The notes under the pieces: model-generated
Database searches by the model: none
What the model saw: only the letters and a program-made list of their open reading frames with translations
What the model was told of the DNA's origin: nothing
Part shown: positions 16,126-25,978 of the stretch, one piece after another
Numbering within the stretch: position 1 is the stretch's first letter
Layout: each line of letters begins with the position of its first letter
NCBI GenBank assembly: GCA_030432655.1
Contig: JAUILA010000007.1
Coordinates: 123,586 to 187,585 of the forward strand
Reading direction: 5' to 3'
DNA: 64,000 nucleotides
Source: Bacteroidia bacterium
GTDB lineage: Bacteria > Bacteroidota > Bacteroidia > Cytophagales > Cyclobacteriaceae
Program-made: the position numbers and the translations under genes

Positions 16126-17535
16126 TCAGATGGATTTCATTTTCAGCTTCTTCTTCAGCTCCTCTACGGATGATTTGAAGCTGGAATTGGTATCCATCAT
16201 GTCATTAACGGACTGAACCGCATGGATTACGGTGCTGTGATCCCTGCCTCCGAAATGGTATCCGATGGCCTTGAGCGAATGATCAGTATATTCCTTGGAG
16301 AAATACATAGCCACCTGACGTGCAATGACAATTTCCTTCTTACGGATCTTGTCTTTTAATGATTCCACCTCCACTTTAAAATATTCCGCTACAGTTTTCT
16401 GAATGTAGTCGATACTCACTTCGGTATCGATATCATGCACGATATTTTTCAGTGTCTGCTTGGCCAGCTCCAGGTCAAGCTCCACCCGGTTAAGCGAAGC
16501 GTGTGCAATCAGTGAAATCAGTACCCCTTCCAGCTCACGGACGTTTGTATCTACGCTGTATGCAAGGTATTCAATGACATTATCAGGAATATTGATGCCA
16601 TCTGCCTGCATTTTACGCTGAATAATTGCCATCCGGGTTTCAAAATCCGGCTGCTGCAAATCTGCGGTCAGCCCCCATTTAAAGCGGGACAACAGTCGTT
16701 CCTGCAACCCTTTCAGGTCCCGGGGCGGACAATCACTGGTCATAATAATTTGCTTGCCGGCCTGGTGAAGATGGTTGAATATATGGAAGAATATCTCCTG
16801 GGTTCGTTCTTTACCCGCCAGAAACTGGACATCATCAATTATCAGAATATCCACCTGCATATAAAAATTCTGAAACTCCTGAATCTTATTGTTCCTCAGG
16901 GCATCAATGAACTGGTTGGTGAATTTCTCTGACGAAACGTACAATACAAAGCGGTCTGACAGGTTGCTCTTAATCTCATTGCCAATCGCCTGTACCAAAT
17001 GGGTCTTGCCCAGGCCAACTCCGCCGTACAGCATCAGCGGGTTAAATGAGGTAATTCCCGGCTTCTGCGCCACTGCAAATCCGGCTGACCGGGCCAGGCG
17101 ATTACAATCTCCTTCAATGTAGGTATCAAAAGTATAGTTCTGGTTCAGCTGGGATTCCTGGTAGAGGTGATCCACATGTTTCAGGTGAAAAGGCGAAACA
17201 TAATCCTCTCCGCCTGATTTCTTATTGGTATTCCCGCGGTTAGGGAGATTGACCGACAAGGGGGACGTTCTGCTGTTTCCACGGTCAACAATCACCGAAT
17301 ATTCCAGCCTGGCTCCGGTTCCCAGCACTTCGGTAATAGCTTTTTTGAGGACACCCACATAGTGTTCCTCCAGCCATTCATAGAAAAACTGACTGGGGAC
17401 CTGAATGGTCAGCACATCTTCCGAACATGCCAAAGGTTTGATAGGCTGAAACCAGGTATTAAAACTCTGGTCGGCTACATTCTCCTTTATCACTTTCAGA
17501 CAGTCACTCCAAACCGTACCGCAGTCAACTTCCAT
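16126..17535 (-). CDS. dnaA: Chromosomal replication initiator protein DnaA
   Basis: DnaA opens the replication origin. The 469-residue protein has the four domains in order: domain I (CLKVIKENVADQSFNTWFQ), a variable linker, the AAA+ domain with Walker A GGVGLGKTHLVQAI (around residue 175), Walker B ILIIDDVQFLAGK and ERLLSRFKWGL, and the C-terminal DNA-binding domain with the signature GGRDHSTVIHA. No dnaN or recF lies next to it. The upstream region is AT-rich but shows no clear cluster of TTATCCACA boxes. Confidence 0.97.
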   Translation of the reverse strand: MEVDCGTVWSDCLKVIKENVADQSFNTWFQPIKPLACSEDVLTIQVPSQFFYEWLEEHYVGVLKKAITEVLGTGARLEYSVIVDRGNSRTSPLSVNLPNRGNTNKKSGGEDYVSPFHLKHVDHLYQESQLNQNYTFDTYIEGDCNRLARSAGFAVAQKPGITSFNPLMLYGGVGLGKTHLVQAIGNEIKSNLSDRFVLYVSSEKFTNQFIDALRNNKIQEFQNFYMQVDILIIDDVQFLAGKERTQEIFFHIFNHLHQAGKQIIMTSDCPPRDLKGLQERLLSRFKWGLTADLQQPDFETRMAIIQRKMQADGINIPDNVIEYLAYSVDTNVRELEGVLISLIAHASLNRVELDLELAKQTLKNIVHDIDTEVSIDYIQKTVAEYFKVEVESLKDKIRKKEIVIARQVAMYFSKEYTDHSLKAIGYHFGGRDHSTVIHAVQSVNDMMDTNSSFKSSVEELKKKLKMKSI

Positions 17536-17771
17536 TAAACAGATTTTAGTATGTAAGAGATTTACTTGGAATCCCTCAGCAGAAAAAGGGAAACAAAGTT
17601 GTAAAAAATTTCACATAAGTGAAAGCATGTGCCCTGCCTAATTATGCATAAAAAAAATTCTTTTCTAAATTTTTGACAGGATAACCGGTAATAGGCCATT
17701 TAAGCTTCCTGAAATCTTTTTTACATGCGAATTCTTTACCTTTACTTTAGAGAAATTCAACCGACCTGACT
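17536..17771. other. 236-bp divergent intergenic region between dnaA and mutA
   Basis: This AT-rich gap holds the promoters of dnaA and mutA. TACCTTTA (17737-17744) is one base off the -7 consensus for mutA. TTATGCATAA (17642-17651) resembles a DnaA box with one mismatch, but it stands alone. I see no open frame of note and no terminator. Confidence 0.4.
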
Positions 17772-18863
17772 ATGCACGACCTTTCCGAATGGTTCGCTCC
17801 CATGACATACAAAGACTGGAAAAATCTGGCGGAGAAGGAGGTTTCAGGACCTCTGGAGAGAACCTGGGAGAATATTTCCCTGAGAAGATATTTTACAAAG
17901 GAAGACCGGAATTCTGTCACTGAAGCATTTTCCGGGCATGTAGGATATGCCGAAAAACAAGCGGGCGATGTTCGTTCATGGGATAATATCCCCCGGATCA
18001 GTGACGAAAATGTTAAACGGGCAAACGGCCATGCGCTAACCGCTTTAATGGAAGGGGCCGATGGCCTTTTGTTTCCGGAGCCCGGACGGTTTGAGACAGA
18101 CAGCCTCCTGGCAGACATCATGCCTGATTATGCGGCACTGTGTTTTACCGAAACGGATGACTCCTTTGCCTCTTCCTTCCGTCGCTGGCTGGACCGCCAG
18201 GATTCAGATCATCAAAAAGTTCGCGGATTCCTGGCTCCTGCAGGCAGCCGGAAGGAAGACCTGGCCAGCCTGTTTAAACTATTCCGTGATTATAAAAGTA
18301 TTCGTTTTTTTCATTTCGATCTGGCAGCGCCCCATGCCGGATACACGGAGCAACTTTCCGTTTTTCTTGCGAATCTGGCAGATGGAATTGATAACCTGCT
18401 AGAAACTGGCATGAGTCTGGCGGAAATCTGGCAGCGACTGGTGATTTCAGTTTCATGCAGTCCGCTTTTCTTCGAAGAGATCGCCCGGTTGCGTGCGGTC
18501 AGGATACTGGCATTTAAAATGTTTCGGGCCTACGGCCTTGAAGATATCGCTCCGGCTAATGTGCTGATCCATGCCATTTCCCCTGACTGGAAGGAGGAAT
18601 CCTTCCAGCCGCATGGCAACATGCTGAAAGGCTGTACCACCGCGCTGGCAGGTATCCTCGGGGGTTGCACAGCGCTCACCATTTTACCCGAAGACGATCA
18701 GTCAGAAATGCAGCAGCGAATTGCCCGGAATGTATCCCTGATCTTAAAAGAAGAATGCTTTATGGATAAGGTAGCTGACCCCGCTGCCGGTTCATACTAT
18801 ATTGAAACACTTACAGATGTGCTCGCCAGGAACGCCTGGAATGCCTTCTCAAACGCCAACTGA
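17772..18863 (+). CDS. mutA: Methylmalonyl-CoA mutase small subunit, unusually short
   Basis: MutA is the non-catalytic partner of MutB in the mutase that interconverts succinyl-CoA and (R)-methylmalonyl-CoA. At 363 residues it is much shorter than the usual ~600-640. The N-terminal [16 protein letters not shown] and the end of the TIM barrel ([21 protein letters not shown]) are recognisable, but the linker and the whole C-terminal B12-like domain are missing, and the barrel is trimmed. The gene ends 2 bp before mutB in the same direction, and the frame is clean, so it does not look like a pseudogene. It may be a natural minimal small subunit. Confidence 0.82.
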   Translation: MHDLSEWFAPMTYKDWKNLAEKEVSGPLERTWENISLRRYFTKEDRNSVTEAFSGHVGYAEKQAGDVRSWDNIPRISDENVKRANGHALTALMEGADGLLFPEPGRFETDSLLADIMPDYAALCFTETDDSFASSFRRWLDRQDSDHQKVRGFLAPAGSRKEDLASLFKLFRDYKSIRFFHFDLAAPHAGYTEQLSVFLANLADGIDNLLETGMSLAEIWQRLVISVSCSPLFFEEIARLRAVRILAFKMFRAYGLEDIAPANVLIHAISPDWKEESFQPHGNMLKGCTTALAGILGGCTALTILPEDDQSEMQQRIARNVSLILKEECFMDKVADPAAGSYYIETLTDVLARNAWNAFSNAN

Positions 18864-18865
18864 CC

Positions 18866-20998
18866 ATGCGACCTGATTTCAGCAAAATAAGCTTTGATAA
18901 TGACAGGCCGGAAAAACCACGGCCGGCCGGTGCGAATGAATTCATATCAGCCGAAAAGATAGGCATCAGGCCGGCCTATTCTCTTTCAGACCTGGATGAG
19001 GTCAGCCACCTGGACTTTGGTGCCGGGAAACCACCGTATGTCCGGGGTCCGTATGCTTCGATGTATGCCGGGAGGCCGTGGACAATCAGGCAGTATGCCG
19101 GGTTTTCCACCGCGGAAGAATCAAATGCGTTTTACCGGCGGAACCTGGCAGCAGGACAGAAGGGGCTCTCGGTGGCGTTTGACCTTGCCACCCACCGCGG
19201 ATATGATTCGGATCATCCCCGCGTGACCGGTGATGTGGGCAAGGCAGGGGTCGCAATTGATTCTGTGGAGGACATGAAAGTATTGTTTGATAAGATCCCA
19301 CTGGATAAAATGTCGGTCTCCATGACAATGAACGGCGCGGTCATCCCGGTGATGGCATTTTACATTGTAGCGGCTGAGGAACAAAAGGTATCAGAAGAAG
19401 CGTTGAGCGGCACCATTCAAAATGATATCCTCAAGGAGTTTATGGTAAGAAATACGTATATCTATCCACCTGCTCCCTCCATGCGCATTATTTCTGATAT
19501 ATTCTCCTACACGTCAGCCAATATGCCGCGCTTTAATTCAATCAGTATCAGCGGGTACCACATGCAGGAAGCTGGTGCCACGGCCGATATTGAACTGGCG
19601 TATACTCTGGCCGACGGACTTGAATATGTGCGCGCAGGTCTGGCCGCCGGTTTGTCGATTGACGCCTTTGCCCCGCGTCTCTCCTTTTTCTGGGGCATCG
19701 GCATGAACCACTTTATGGAGATCGCCAAAATGCGTGCTGCCAGGATGATCTGGGCGCAGATTATCCGTCAGTTCAAACCGGAGAAAGAGAAATCCATGGC
19801 TTTACGGACACATTGTCAGACTTCAGGGTGGAGCCTGACCGAGCAGGACCCGTACAATAATGTTACACGAACCTGTCTCGAGGCCATGGCTGCGGTGATG
19901 GGCGGCACCCAGTCCCTGCATACCAATGCCCTTGATGAGGCCATCGCTCTGCCGACGGATTTTTCAGCCGGAATCGCCCGGAATACTCAGCTTTATCTGC
20001 AAAAGGAAACAGGGATCACCGCGGTGGTTGATCCGTGGGCGGGATCCTATTACCTGGAGAAACTGACCAGCGATATTGCTGACCGGGCCTGGGAGCATCT
20101 GAATGAGATTGAAGAACTGGGCGGAATGGCCAAAGCCATTGAAAGCGGTGTTCCGAAAATGAGAATCGAGGAAGCAGCCGCCAGGAAACAGGCACGAATC
20201 GATTCCGCGAAGGATATAATCGTCGGGGTAAATAAGTATACCGTCAGTGAAGATCCCGATTTTGACATTCTGGAAGTTGATAATACCCGGGTACGGGAAC
20301 AACAGATTGAGCGGCTTAGAAAGCTAAAGGAAAACCGGAACGAGGCGAATGTGCAGGCCGCACTGAAAAAGCTGACTGAAGGTGCAGCAGGCGATGCCAA
20401 CCTGCTGTCACTGGCAGTGGACGCCGCGCGGGAAAGGGCTACACTTGGGGAAATTTCCGATGCCATGGAAAAGGTATTCGGAAGGCACAAGGCGAATGTT
20501 AAAACAATATCAGGAGTATATTTATCAGAAATCACGATGGATGAATCGGTAAAAAAAGCCCGTGAGTTATCAGACCAGTTTGCGGCATCAGAAGGAAGGC
20601 GTCCGAGAATCCTGGTGGCCAAGATGGGTCAGGACGGACATGACCGCGGTGCCAAGGTCATCGCCACCAGCTTTGCCGACCTCGGGTTCGATGTAGATAT
20701 CGGTCCGCTTTTCCAGACCCCGGAAGAGGTTGCCCGGCAGGCAGCCGAAAATGATGTGCATGTCATAGGAGCTTCCAGCCTTGCTGCGGGACATAAGACG
20801 CTGATCCCATCGCTGATTGATGAATTAAAGAAGATCGGCCGGGACGATATCATGGTTATTGCAGGCGGGGTGATTCCGCCGGCTGATTATGATTTTCTGA
20901 AAAAGGCAGGAGTAAGCAGTATCTTTGGACCTGGTACGGTCATCTCCCGGGCCGCTTCGGAAATTCTGGAAAACCTTATGAACGGATCAGGACATTGA
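18866..20998 (+). CDS. mutB: Methylmalonyl-CoA mutase large (catalytic) subunit
   Basis: MutB is the adenosylcobalamin-dependent catalytic subunit. The 710 residues show the substrate-binding barrel with [40 protein letters not shown] and [16 protein letters not shown], the barrel end [13 protein letters not shown], and a C-terminal B12 domain with the base-off motif [11 protein letters not shown] (around residue 590) and [12 protein letters not shown]. Length is standard. It is used for propionate and branched-chain or odd-chain acid metabolism, feeding succinyl-CoA (see sucD at 49.9 kb). It is co-transcribed with mutA; no terminator is visible after it. Confidence 0.97.
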   Translation: MRPDFSKISFDNDRPEKPRPAGANEFISAEKIGIRPAYSLSDLDEVSHLDFGAGKPPYVRGPYASMYAGRPWTIRQYAGFSTAEESNAFYRRNLAAGQKGLSVAFDLATHRGYDSDHPRVTGDVGKAGVAIDSVEDMKVLFDKIPLDKMSVSMTMNGAVIPVMAFYIVAAEEQKVSEEALSGTIQNDILKEFMVRNTYIYPPAPSMRIISDIFSYTSANMPRFNSISISGYHMQEAGATADIELAYTLADGLEYVRAGLAAGLSIDAFAPRLSFFWGIGMNHFMEIAKMRAARMIWAQIIRQFKPEKEKSMALRTHCQTSGWSLTEQDPYNNVTRTCLEAMAAVMGGTQSLHTNALDEAIALPTDFSAGIARNTQLYLQKETGITAVVDPWAGSYYLEKLTSDIADRAWEHLNEIEELGGMAKAIESGVPKMRIEEAAARKQARIDSAKDIIVGVNKYTVSEDPDFDILEVDNTRVREQQIERLRKLKENRNEANVQAALKKLTEGAAGDANLLSLAVDAARERATLGEISDAMEKVFGRHKANVKTISGVYLSEITMDESVKKARELSDQFAASEGRRPRILVAKMGQDGHDRGAKVIATSFADLGFDVDIGPLFQTPEEVARQAAENDVHVIGASSLAAGHKTLIPSLIDELKKIGRDDIMVIAGGVIPPADYDFLKKAGVSSIFGPGTVISRAASEILENLMNGSGH

Positions 20999-21061
20999 TA
21001 CAACAGCCCCCCTATTTAGCGAAAATTTGATTTTAATGATTCAAACAGGCAAATTGGCCCT

Positions 21062-21883
21062 ATGAACAGCAATAGTCGAATGTCTGAATTACGTGACCGG
21101 GTACACGAGGTCATTTTTGAAGCCGATACGTTCTGGGGCAAGACCTTCGATGTTGTCTTACTGATCGCGATCGTTCTGAGTGTAGTGGCGGTGATGCTGG
21201 AAAGTGTAACGGAAATCCGGGTTGAGCATGGCAAAGCCCTGTTTATCGCTGAATGGATATTCACCATCCTTTTTACACTTGAATATATGGCCAGGCTGTG
21301 GTCCGTCAATAAACCTATAAAATACGCCACCAGTTTTTTTGGCGTTATAGACCTGCTTTCCATTCTTCCTGCCTATCTCGCACTTGTAATATCAGGCGCC
21401 CAGGCATTCCTTATCATCCGGAGTATCCGCCTGTTACGGGTTTTCCGTGTATTGAAAATGGTCCGTTTCCTTGGCGAGGCATCCGAGTTGTCCAAAGCAC
21501 TGAAAGCCAGCCGAATTAAAATCCTGGTCTTTGTCGGGGTTGTATTCATTCTCGTTGTGATTCTGGGCACCCTGATGTACATGATTGAGGGCTCACGCAA
21601 CGGTTTTACATCCATACCGAAGAGTATCTACTGGGCGGTGGTGACGCTCACCACAGTTGGATACGGGGATATTGCCCCGCAAACACCGCTCGGCCAGGGA
21701 CTGGCAACATTTATAATGATCCTTGGTTACGGAATTATAGCTGTGCCGACCGGAATCGTCACTGCTGAGATGTCATCTGCGCAGAAGAAAGTTCATATGA
21801 ATACGCAGGCATGCACGCATTGCAGTGCAGAAGGCCATAGGGATAGTGCAAAGTATTGTTACAACTGCGGGGAGGTTCTCTGA
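21062..21883 (+). CDS. Voltage-gated-type potassium channel with C-terminal zinc ribbon
   Basis: This 273-residue protein has six membrane segments. S4 carries regularly spaced arginines (IIRSIRLLRVFRVLKMVRFL, residues ~119-138), the mark of a voltage sensor, and the pore holds the K+ selectivity filter TTVGYGD (around residues 197-203). The C-terminus has a small four-cysteine ribbon, CTHC...CYNC (around residues 248-270), probably a zinc ribbon, which is not part of the standard channel. It likely lets K+ cross the inner membrane in response to voltage. It converges with the helicase gene, with one base between the stops. Confidence 0.9.
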   Translation: MNSNSRMSELRDRVHEVIFEADTFWGKTFDVVLLIAIVLSVVAVMLESVTEIRVEHGKALFIAEWIFTILFTLEYMARLWSVNKPIKYATSFFGVIDLLSILPAYLALVISGAQAFLIIRSIRLLRVFRVLKMVRFLGEASELSKALKASRIKILVFVGVVFILVVILGTLMYMIEGSRNGFTSIPKSIYWAVVTLTTVGYGDIAPQTPLGQGLATFIMILGYGIIAVPTGIVTAEMSSAQKKVHMNTQACTHCSAEGHRDSAKYCYNCGEVL

Positions 21884-21884
21884 A

Positions 21885-24800
21885 TTATTTCGTCTGCCGC
21901 TGGTACAAGTTGATAAAGTGAACAATGGCCTCCCGGGCACGCCTGGGATCCTGCCAGAATTCCCGGCTGAAAATCGTCGTATAATCCCAGCTCTTTTCAT
22001 TGAGAATGGCCGGCAGATATACATGGGCATCTTTCACGGACGGACTTCTGAAATACCGGTCGTCATCAGTCAGAATAAGTCCGATGTACTTGTCATTCTC
22101 CCTCACCGTCAGGTCTGCAAAAGGTAATTCCTCGGTAATTTCAATCTCCTTAAGTTCACCTTCTTCGTCCATATCCATCAGCCGCTGCTTTAGGTACCAT
22201 TCAGCATGGTGTTTTTCTCCCTCGGGATAGGCCGGCGTAAATTGTCCCCCGGATACTTTCCATGCATATTCGAGGTATTTCCTGAGCAGCTTCGGACCTT
22301 CATTTTTGGTCTTTTCGGTTTTCATCTGCTGCGGGAGAATACTGCTTACCAGGATGACTTTTTCACGCGCCCTTGTTACAGCCACATTCAGCCGGTTTTC
22401 CCCGTGTACTGCATTCAGGCTGCCAAACTGCAACTGAAACCTGCCTTTTTTATCCGGTGCATATCCAATTGAAAAAATTATAATATCCTTCTCGTCTCCC
22501 TGTACATTCTCAATATTTTTTACGAACCACCCCTCCGGCCATACTAATTTTTTACTCAAAAGTTCCTCATCAAGCAAGTCAAGTATAAGCTGTTGCTGCC
22601 GCGCATTGAATGTAACTATACCAATCTGCTTATCAGGCTCTGTACGAATCAGTTCCAGGGCCAGCCGGACAACCTCTGTGGCCTCGGTTTCATTCACGTT
22701 ATTCTCCCAGATCCCGTCAACTTTCCTATATTCTAAGGCAGGTTTTTTGGCGTTCACCACTTCATATTCCGGAAGAAGTACCAGTTTGCCCTCGTAGAAA
22801 TGTTGGTTTGAGAATTCGATCAGATCCAGCGATTTACTCCGATAGTGACCCTTTAACTTAATATCTGAAAGATGCCGTTCGACCAGTTCGAGCAGTGAAT
22901 CAACCTCGAGGGCAGCGTCATCACCTGTATCCTCCTCTTCATAGCGTACCTGGTAAAGATCATTCGGTCGTAACTGCATGTTATCCCCCGCTACAACCAG
23001 CTGCCGGCCCCGGTACATGGCAGGAATCCCTTTCTCCACAAAGCATTGTGATGCCTCATCAAATATGACCAGGTCAAAAAGAGGCTCAAGCGGAAACATA
23101 GCGGATACCGACTCAGGCGAGGCCAGCCAGCAGGGTACCAGATCAAACAGCTCATGGTAAAATTCTGCAATGGTTTTTCTCAGTGGCCAGATCCTGCGCT
23201 TTTTCGTTACCTGGTGATACAGATCACGATAAGTTACCCGGTTGTTCAGGCGGTTATATTCCACATGTTCATACATCCTCTCCCGAACTTTCAGTAAGAC
23301 CATGTCATTGCTGATCTTTTGTTTTTCCTCTACTAACCTCTGGAGTTCTGCTACCTTTTTCCGGAATGAGCCTGAACTTACCGAACGAAGTACAGGGTAC
23401 TTGGTCTCAATATGTTCGATCCACGCCAGTCTGAGGCTGTTTTGCAGAACACCTTCCACGTCTTTTTCCGATTCCACAGAGGCAAGATCCATGATACGTT
23501 CAACCACCTCCCGCTCCACATCGAGCAAACCTGCTTTGAGCGAATCGTATTCCTGAAGTGCATCAAAATCCTGCTCCAGGGTTTCCCGCATGGGTTCTAT
23601 GAGCTGGGGTGCGCTTATCATTTTACCCAGCTGGCTGGGGGTGAGGTACTGAAGCCATTCGGCTTTCCGAACCGGAATATCCTGTAATACCGTAAATAAT
23701 TCCTCAAATTTCGCCCGCAATTCCTCGTAAGAAAGGATTTGCACATTCATGAACTCCTTGAAATTACGAAGGGAATTGAAGATCAGCTTCGCTTTGACAC
23801 TGAGCTTCTGTACATGGAACCAGTTCTGAAATTCAAGTTTCTTATAATTTTTCGGAATCTCTGTCAGCCACTTTTTGGCTTTCAGTTTGGTCAGGTTGTG
23901 CTCCAGATTCAACCGGTTGTCAATCATTTCGGCCATCTTATCAAAGCCTTCCGAATTCATTGAAATGTTGTTGGTATGGAAAGTATTCGCGAGCAGGTTT
24001 TTCTCTCTCGCAAATAAATACCATTGAAGACGCTTCAGAATATTGGAACGGGCTTCCAGTCCTTGCTGAAAAACCTCCTGAAAATGTCCCAGTTCAGCCG
24101 GAGGAATAGACTTTTCCGGACCATGGCCGGTATAACATTCCATCATTACCCTTTCCGTATTGGACAACCAAAGGTGATCGGTTTCCTGGTCAGGATAGGA
24201 CATCATGTGGCGGAAATAACGGTAGGCCCGGTCACGTTTAAGTACACCCAGCATTTCCACTATAAAATCACGTCTGGAAAGGATCAGCTCACAGTCTTGC
24301 AAAGAAATTCTGTGGCCCAGGATCCTTTCCACCCGATCCTCAATATCTTTTTTGAAAACAGGAATTTCCTGGAGGATATCCATCATTTTCCTTAAATCAC
24401 CTACCTGAAACCGGGCAAAGGACATTCGGTCAGACCAGGGGTGGCTTTGTTTTTCAAAACGGATCGCATATTCGCTGTAATCGATCAGTTTTGGTTTTAA
24501 TTCCGGAAGTTTCTTGAAGTTGAAATGAGTGTATTCCTGTTTCAGACTGACTGCATCCCGGTGAATGCTCGAAGTAAGATAAAGCTCCTTCACAGACAAA
24601 CCACATTCAGATTCGTCGAATAACGCATCCCTGAATTCATTCAACTCGTCCTTGATCTGATCTATGCTGCGCGAAACCTGCAGAAATTTACGCTCAAGCT
24701 GAATGGCATCCAGCCCGTTATTTTTTGCCTCATAGTCATCAAGATTGTCAATCTGCCAGGCGATTTTCTGGTAAAGATCCTTCCGGTCATTTCTGAAATC

Positions 24801-25886
24801 ATGAACCAGGCCGAGGAAGGGGTCAAGCCGCTGCTTACTCATTCGCTGGTAGACAATATCAAGGGCCGCCCTTTTCTGACAAACTACAAGGACCCGCTTT
24901 CCCGAGGCAATATTATCGGCAATGAGATTACATATTAATTGTGATTTGCCTGTACCCGGAGGACCCTGAACAACAACAGAATTTCCCTGTTTGATGAGTT
25001 TTAATGCCTGCTCCTGATGAGCATCCATTGGCAAGGTCCCCAGTATCTTTTCTTCAGGTAAAGGTCCGACCGGTTCACCGGCTGTTCGCTTTTCAAAGAA
25101 CTCATCCAGATCTTCCATCTGCTCCTCCTCAATGAGCCTGATATAATCCGGCACCAGGTAGGAGCCTGCCTGGGGAAATATTCCAAGAACGGCTTCCGGA
25201 AATAACTTTAGCTCTCCCTTTTTGTGCTCCTCATCAAATTCATCCTTCCTGAATTCCGTAAATTTCTCCAGCTGATCCCTGAATGTATCCTGGTTAAAGT
25301 GAAGTTCAACCGGACTTTCCTTAAGCAGCTGGTAAAGAGAGGTCCTGAACACAGTGCTGTCCATATCAAAATCCTCAAATGTCCTGTCCAGGAATTCATC
25401 CGGCAGAGGAATCTGGTTGAAGTGAGCATAAGCCAGTAAAAATGACTTGTTAAAGACTGTACCACTGTCAGTTCTTGGCCTGAGCTGCCACTGATCACCT
25501 TCCATCAGGATCTCAACAGGGAAAAATAACAACGGTGCCCTGATCTGGGTACCGTCAGACAACTTCCCTCGCACAAACGGCCACGCTACATACAGGTCCC
25601 TGGCTCCACGCTCCTCAAAAATAAATTTATCAGTCCGAAGGAGTTTTCTGAGGTTCCTGCTGGCCAGGTTGGCATCTTCATCGCGTGAATCCATCACCGG
25701 ACCCAGTGTGGCTGTTTTACCATTGATCATAGATTCGATAATTCCGAAGGAACCCCCTCCGCGAATAAACTCGAAATCGTAAAGATCAATGAATTGCTGG
25801 CTAATCAGCCGCAACAGCAACAAAGAACGGTTGTTGCCGGATAAATTGGTCAGACGCTTTAAATATGAACGTAATATCTCCTGCAT
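21885..25886 (-). CDS. Very large UPF1-like SF1 helicase with DUF4011-like N-terminus and Vsr-like C-terminus
   Basis: The 1333-residue protein is a superfamily 1 helicase of the DNA2/NAM7/UPF1 type. The N-terminus (LTNLSGNNRSLLLLRL) resembles the RL.DLS.RN.LL pattern of DUF4011 helicases. Walker A is VVQGPPGTGKSQLI (around residue 305), Walker B is FDEASQCF (around 940), then GDNMQLRPND, and motif VI is NVAVTRAREKVILVSS (around 1170). About 600 helical residues lie between Walker A and B. The last ~110 residues (HAEWYLKQRL, ADLTV, RSPSVKDAHVYLP, IFSREFWQDPR) resemble the Vsr-like MTES_1575 nuclease domain of such helicases, but the key acidic pair looks incomplete. The role (repair, RNA metabolism or defence) is not shown by the neighbours. 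Confidence 0.8.
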   Translation of the reverse strand: MQEILRSYLKRLTNLSGNNRSLLLLRLISQQFIDLYDFEFIRGGGSFGIIESMINGKTATLGPVMDSRDEDANLASRNLRKLLRTDKFIFEERGARDLYVAWPFVRGKLSDGTQIRAPLLFFPVEILMEGDQWQLRPRTDSGTVFNKSFLLAYAHFNQIPLPDEFLDRTFEDFDMDSTVFRTSLYQLLKESPVELHFNQDTFRDQLEKFTEFRKDEFDEEHKKGELKLFPEAVLGIFPQAGSYLVPDYIRLIEEEQMEDLDEFFEKRTAGEPVGPLPEEKILGTLPMDAHQEQALKLIKQGNSVVVQGPPGTGKSQLICNLIADNIASGKRVLVVCQKRAALDIVYQRMSKQRLDPFLGLVHDFRNDRKDLYQKIAWQIDNLDDYEAKNNGLDAIQLERKFLQVSRSIDQIKDELNEFRDALFDESECGLSVKELYLTSSIHRDAVSLKQEYTHFNFKKLPELKPKLIDYSEYAIRFEKQSHPWSDRMSFARFQVGDLRKMMDILQEIPVFKKDIEDRVERILGHRISLQDCELILSRRDFIVEMLGVLKRDRAYRYFRHMMSYPDQETDHLWLSNTERVMMECYTGHGPEKSIPPAELGHFQEVFQQGLEARSNILKRLQWYLFAREKNLLANTFHTNNISMNSEGFDKMAEMIDNRLNLEHNLTKLKAKKWLTEIPKNYKKLEFQNWFHVQKLSVKAKLIFNSLRNFKEFMNVQILSYEELRAKFEELFTVLQDIPVRKAEWLQYLTPSQLGKMISAPQLIEPMRETLEQDFDALQEYDSLKAGLLDVEREVVERIMDLASVESEKDVEGVLQNSLRLAWIEHIETKYPVLRSVSSGSFRKKVAELQRLVEEKQKISNDMVLLKVRERMYEHVEYNRLNNRVTYRDLYHQVTKKRRIWPLRKTIAEFYHELFDLVPCWLASPESVSAMFPLEPLFDLVIFDEASQCFVEKGIPAMYRGRQLVVAGDNMQLRPNDLYQVRYEEEDTGDDAALEVDSLLELVERHLSDIKLKGHYRSKSLDLIEFSNQHFYEGKLVLLPEYEVVNAKKPALEYRKVDGIWENNVNETEATEVVRLALELIRTEPDKQIGIVTFNARQQQLILDLLDEELLSKKLVWPEGWFVKNIENVQGDEKDIIIFSIGYAPDKKGRFQLQFGSLNAVHGENRLNVAVTRAREKVILVSSILPQQMKTEKTKNEGPKLLRKYLEYAWKVSGGQFTPAYPEGEKHHAEWYLKQRLMDMDEEGELKEIEITEELPFADLTVRENDKYIGLILTDDDRYFRSPSVKDAHVYLPAILNEKSWDYTTIFSREFWQDPRRAREAIVHFINLYQRQTK

Positions 25887-25978
25887 GCGAGTGCATCAAT
25901 CCACATCAAAAATTAGAAAATTAATCTGATTAAAAAATTGCATGTAGTAAAATAAACGAAATTCAATCGGCACGGCTT

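Noticed and set aside
17536..17771. Possible replication origin next to dnaA
   Set aside because: Only one near-match to a DnaA box (TTATGCATAA, 17642-17651) and no repeat cluster or GATC/AT-rich 13-mers; dnaN and recF are absent. A GC-skew plot of the genome would decide.
17772..18863. mutA as a truncated pseudogene
   Set aside because: No internal stop or frameshift, a proper stop 2 bp before mutB, and conserved barrel-end sequence; reported as a short but intact gene.
20050..20622. 190-codon open frame opposite mutB
   Set aside because: Antisense to a highly conserved gene, serine-rich low-complexity product, no start signals; a shadow of mutB codon use.
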